From Roseivivax sp. GX 12232 (lineage in GTDB: Bacteria; Pseudomonadota; Alphaproteobacteria; Rhodobacterales; Rhodobacteraceae), in NCBI RefSeq assembly GCF_021272185.1, contig NZ_JAJSEC010000003.1, forward strand, positions 62,001 to 126,000: a stretch of 64,000 nt of DNA. The letters are read 5' to 3'. Under the pieces are notes generated by a model. It saw only the letters and a program-made list of their open reading frames with translations, was not told the DNA's origin and searched no databases. This document shows, piece after piece, positions 61,693 through 64,000 of the stretch; the first letter of the stretch is position 1, and the number at the start of each line of letters is the position of its first letter. Position numbers and translations under genes: made by a program.

Positions 61693-62337
61693 CTACTCCG
61701 CCAGCCGCGCGATCCGGTCGGTCAGTTCGCCGAAATCCGAGAAACGCCCGGCCTGCGGCAGCTCCTCGGCGGGCGTCTTGCGGTAACCTTCGGTGTAGAG
61801 AAGGAAGGGCACCCCGGCGCGCTGGGCGGTCTCGGCGTCGACCTCGCTGTCGCCGATGTAGAGGCAGGGCCCGGAGCCCATGGCCCCGAGCGCGGCGAGA
61901 AGCGGCGCGGGGTCGGGCTTGCGCACCGAGAGGCTGTCGCCCCCGAAGACCGCCGAGAAGATCCCCGTCAGCCCCAGATGCGCCAGCACCGCCCGGGTCG
62001 GGCCGATCGGCTTGTTGGTGCAGAGCCCCAGCCGGTGGCCCGCCGCGGCAAGTGCCTCGCGCGCCCGGGGCACCCCGGGATACAGCCGGGTCAGCCCGAA
62101 GCTCACCTCGTAGCGGGCCTCGAAGCGGGCGCGCAGGTCTTCCTGGGCGCTCTCGGGCAGGTCGCGGGCGGCGCGCATCCGGGCGATGAAGACGCCCGCG
62201 CCGCTGCCGATGAAGCCGGTGGCCTCGGCCAGGCTCAGGGGCGCGCGGCCCTCCTCGGCCAGGATCCCGTTGGCGATGCCGCGGATCTCGGGGGCGCTGT
62301 CGATCAGCGTGCCGTCGAGGTCGAAGGCGATCCTCAC
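61693..62337 (-). CDS. gph: Phosphoglycolate phosphatase-like HAD hydrolase
   Basis: A 214-residue HAD phosphatase: motif I FDLDGTLIDSAPEI, motif II LCTNKP, motif III Lys in VRKPDP and motif IV YIGDSEVDAETA. Length and motifs fit Gph, which hydrolyses 2-phosphoglycolate. The GTG start overlaps the rpe stop (GTGA), so both are coupled; rpe-gph is a familiar pair in proteobacteria. Confidence 0.9.
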   Translation of the reverse strand: MRIAFDLDGTLIDSAPEIRGIANGILAEEGRAPLSLAEATGFIGSGAGVFIARMRAARDLPESAQEDLRARFEARYEVSFGLTRLYPGVPRAREALAAAGHRLGLCTNKPIGPTRAVLAHLGLTGIFSAVFGGDSLSVRKPDPAPLLAALGAMGSGPCLYIGDSEVDAETAQRAGVPFLLYTEGYRKTPAEELPQAGRFSDFGELTDRIARLAE

Positions 62338-63014
62338 CGGCCGGCCGCCGCGCGGATCGCCGCGATGTTCTCGCCGTAGACGCCGGGCGCATCCGCCGAG
62401 CCGCCCTTGAAGACCGCCGAGCCCGCGACCAGCACGTCGGCGCCGGCCTCGGCGACCAGCGGCGCGGTGGTGGTGTCGACCCCGCCGTCGATCTCGATGT
62501 GGGTCTCGCGGTCGCCGATCATCGCGCGCAGCCGGCGCACCTTCTCGGTCAGGTCGATGAACTTCTGCCCGCCGAAGCCCGGGTTCACGGTCATCACGCA
62601 CACGAGGTCGGCGAGCGGCAGAAGATGCTCCACCGCCTCGGCCGGGGTGCCGGGGTTCAGCGCGACGCCCGCCTTCATGCCCGCGGCGCGAATCGCCTGC
62701 AGGGTGCGATGGGTGTGCGGGCCGGCCTCGACATGGGCGGTCAGGATGTCGGCGCCGGCCTCGGCATAGGCCTCGATGTAGGGATCGACCGGGGCGATCA
62801 TCAGATGCACGTCCATGACCGTTTTCACATGCGGGCGGAAGGCCTTCACCGCCGGCGGGCCGAAGGTGAGATTGGGCACGAAATGCCCGTCCATGACGTC
62901 GATGTGCACCCAGTCGGCGCCCTGGTCCTCGATGGCGCGGATCTCGCGGCCGAAGTCGGCGAAATCGGCCGAGAGGATCGAAGGGGCGATCTTGATCGAA
63001 CGGTCGAACGGCAT
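62334..63014 (-). CDS. rpe: Ribulose-phosphate 3-epimerase
   Basis: A 226-residue TIM-barrel epimerase: KIAPSILSADFADFGREI, HIDVMDGHFVPNLTFGP, DVHLMI, MTVNPGFGGQKFI and EIDGGVDTTT give all the metal and catalytic residues. It interconverts ribulose-5-phosphate and xylulose-5-phosphate in the pentose phosphate pathway. GAGGGAC precedes the ATG. Confidence 0.96.
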   Translation of the reverse strand: MPFDRSIKIAPSILSADFADFGREIRAIEDQGADWVHIDVMDGHFVPNLTFGPPAVKAFRPHVKTVMDVHLMIAPVDPYIEAYAEAGADILTAHVEAGPHTHRTLQAIRAAGMKAGVALNPGTPAEAVEHLLPLADLVCVMTVNPGFGGQKFIDLTEKVRRLRAMIGDRETHIEIDGGVDTTTAPLVAEAGADVLVAGSAVFKGGSADAPGVYGENIAAIRAAAGR

Positions 63015-63174
63015 GGTCTGTCCCTCTTGTGGGTCTGGATCGGCCCGCTTCTGGCACGCCGGGCCGCCCAGGTCGAGAGCGGCGCGCGGCGGGCCCTTGC
63101 CGAGTGTCATGGCAGCGTCACGGGGCTGAGCTAGGTCACGCGGCAGAGATGGATCGGATCCGGGGGACCGAGAG

Positions 63175-63285
63175 ATGATGGAGCTGAACCCGCTGCGCTA
63201 CGTGCTGACCTGCTGCTTCGCGGCCTCGCCGAGCGGCCCGATCGCCCGGCTCCTGGGCCGGCCGCGGCCGGACCTCTTCGACTGA
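63175..63285 (+). CDS. Possible 36-residue small protein
   Basis: A 37-codon frame with GGGGGA eight bases before a tandem ATG-ATG. The peptide begins [15 protein letters not shown] and ends RPRPDLFD, with two adjacent Cys. No relative is known to me. It sits between divergent rpe and aroQ, in the direction of aroQ, and might be a small regulatory or leader peptide. Short length makes chance possible. Confidence 0.35.
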   Translation: MMELNPLRYVLTCCFAASPSGPIARLLGRPRPDLFD

Positions 63286-63409
63286 GCTGGCCTCGGGCCC
63301 CGCGCGGCGGTTTTTCCGCCACAGCGCGGGGGCCGACCGGCGCCCGCCCCTTGCCGGGCGGGGCAGGGAGGCCCCACAAGGGCGGCATTTGCCGCGCGAG
63401 GGGCCAGCC

Positions 63410-63847
63410 ATGAGCACACAGATCACTCTTCTCAACGGGCCGAACCTGAACCTGCTCGGCCAGCGCCAGCCCGAGATCTACGGGTCCGAGACGCTGGCGG
63501 ATGTGACCCGCGACTGCACCCAGCTGGCCGAGCGGCTGGGCTTTGCGCTGAAGGCGCGGCAGTCGAACTCCGAAGGGCAGCTGGTCGACTGGATCCAGGA
63601 GGCGCGGCTCGACTCCGCGGGGCTGGTGATCAATCCCGGCGCCTATTCGCATACCTCCGTGGCGATCCTCGATGCGCTCAACGCCTTCGAGGGACCGGTG
63701 ATGGAGGTGCATATCTCCAACATCCACAAGCGCGAGAGCTTCCGCCACCACAGCTATGTCTCGCACCGCGCCGATGCGGTGATCGCGGGGGCGGGCACGC
63801 AGGGATACCTCTTCGCGCTGGAGCGGCTGGCGCGGCTCCTGGGCTGA
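63410..63847 (+). CDS. aroQ: 3-dehydroquinate dehydratase, type II
   Basis: A 145-residue type II dehydroquinase, normal length. [18 protein letters not shown] carries the catalytic Tyr and Arg loop, [12 protein letters not shown] binds substrate, and [20 protein letters not shown] includes the catalytic His. It acts in the shikimate pathway (or in quinate use). The ATG giving MSTQITLL is chosen over an ATG seven codons upstream because it matches the family N-terminus. Confidence 0.96.
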   Translation: MSTQITLLNGPNLNLLGQRQPEIYGSETLADVTRDCTQLAERLGFALKARQSNSEGQLVDWIQEARLDSAGLVINPGAYSHTSVAILDALNAFEGPVMEVHISNIHKRESFRHHSYVSHRADAVIAGAGTQGYLFALERLARLLG

Positions 63848-64000
63848 AGGGCCCCGGGCGGGTTTTCAGGAAAATTTTGCGAAAGCGGTGGCGCGGGGCC
63901 GGGCGCCTGCGCCCCCGGTCCCGCGTCGTAAGTCCCTACTGCGGCAGCGCGGCGCAATGCGCGCCGCCGGCGCTCTCGTTGCTGCCCCAGGCGATGGCGG

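Noticed and set aside
63936-64000. A possible minus-strand gene entering from the right edge (C-terminus ending AALPQ)
   Set aside because: Only about 20 codons are visible, so neither family nor coding status can be judged.

Overview
The window is about 64 kb of very GC-rich DNA, densely packed with short operons that often overlap by ATGA or GTGA and frequently use GTG starts. Gene content (hmgA with a DUF2783 partner, monomeric NADP-isocitrate dehydrogenase, TRAP transporters, GbcAB-type Rieske pair, YnjBCD/YnjF cluster) points to an alphaproteobacterium, most likely Rhodobacterales. This is judged from the sequence and remembered families only. I see no rRNA, tRNA, CRISPR array, prophage or insertion sequence.

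Layout. 1-7655: an oxidative sugar or polyol catabolic operon (two GMC flavoenzymes, SDR, Dabb protein, DUF993 aldolase-like protein, glycerate 2-kinase) with two LacI regulators. 7842-9038: AlkX/YcaQ-type DNA glycosylase. 9425-14314: MarR regulator divergent from a homogentisate dioxygenase operon, with an operator-overlapped promoter between them. 14328-19484: PPP-type phosphatase, then YjbH, YjbF and Wza-like exopolysaccharide export genes ending in a terminator. 19625-25397: a signalling island of two histidine kinases, two receiver proteins and an Hpt protein, including a kinase with an eroded ATPase domain and a response regulator with a degenerate GGDEF-like output. 25522-31669: icd, an acetylpolyamine-amidohydrolase-like protein, a flippase-like membrane protein and a PhoD-like phosphatase. 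31958-33971: Ktr/Trk K+ uptake. 34078-37343: RfaH/NusG-like factor, Wzc-type tyrosine autokinase and a GfcA/YjbE-like small exported protein, which complement the 15-19 kb export genes.

37595-46418 is the most interesting region. One operon encodes an LLM flavin monooxygenase, an aldo/keto reductase, a flavin reductase, a three-gene TRAP transporter and a YeiH-type sulfite/sulfate exporter. It is divergent from a GntR regulator and a Gfo/Idh/MocA protein. The parts match oxidative desulfonation of sulfoquinovose (SmoC, SmoB, SmoA functions), with a TRAP rather than an ABC importer, and possibly an NAD-dependent sulfoquinovosidase. This is an inference from gene families and order.

46621-64000: cytochrome c, YnjDCB-F (ABC system plus CDP-alcohol phosphatidyltransferase), PqiA1-A2-B-C lipid-transport operon, GbcA/GbcB-like Rieske oxygenase and reductase, thiolase, gph-rpe, and aroQ.

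A second notable signal is non-coding. Four copies of an indel-free 169-bp intergenic element (9.1, 47.4, 52.3 and 52.6 kb) and a fifth, strongly diverged copy (61.5 kb) share the same inverted-repeat architecture and spacing. Paired substitutions preserve several stems, which suggests selection on a folded structure.
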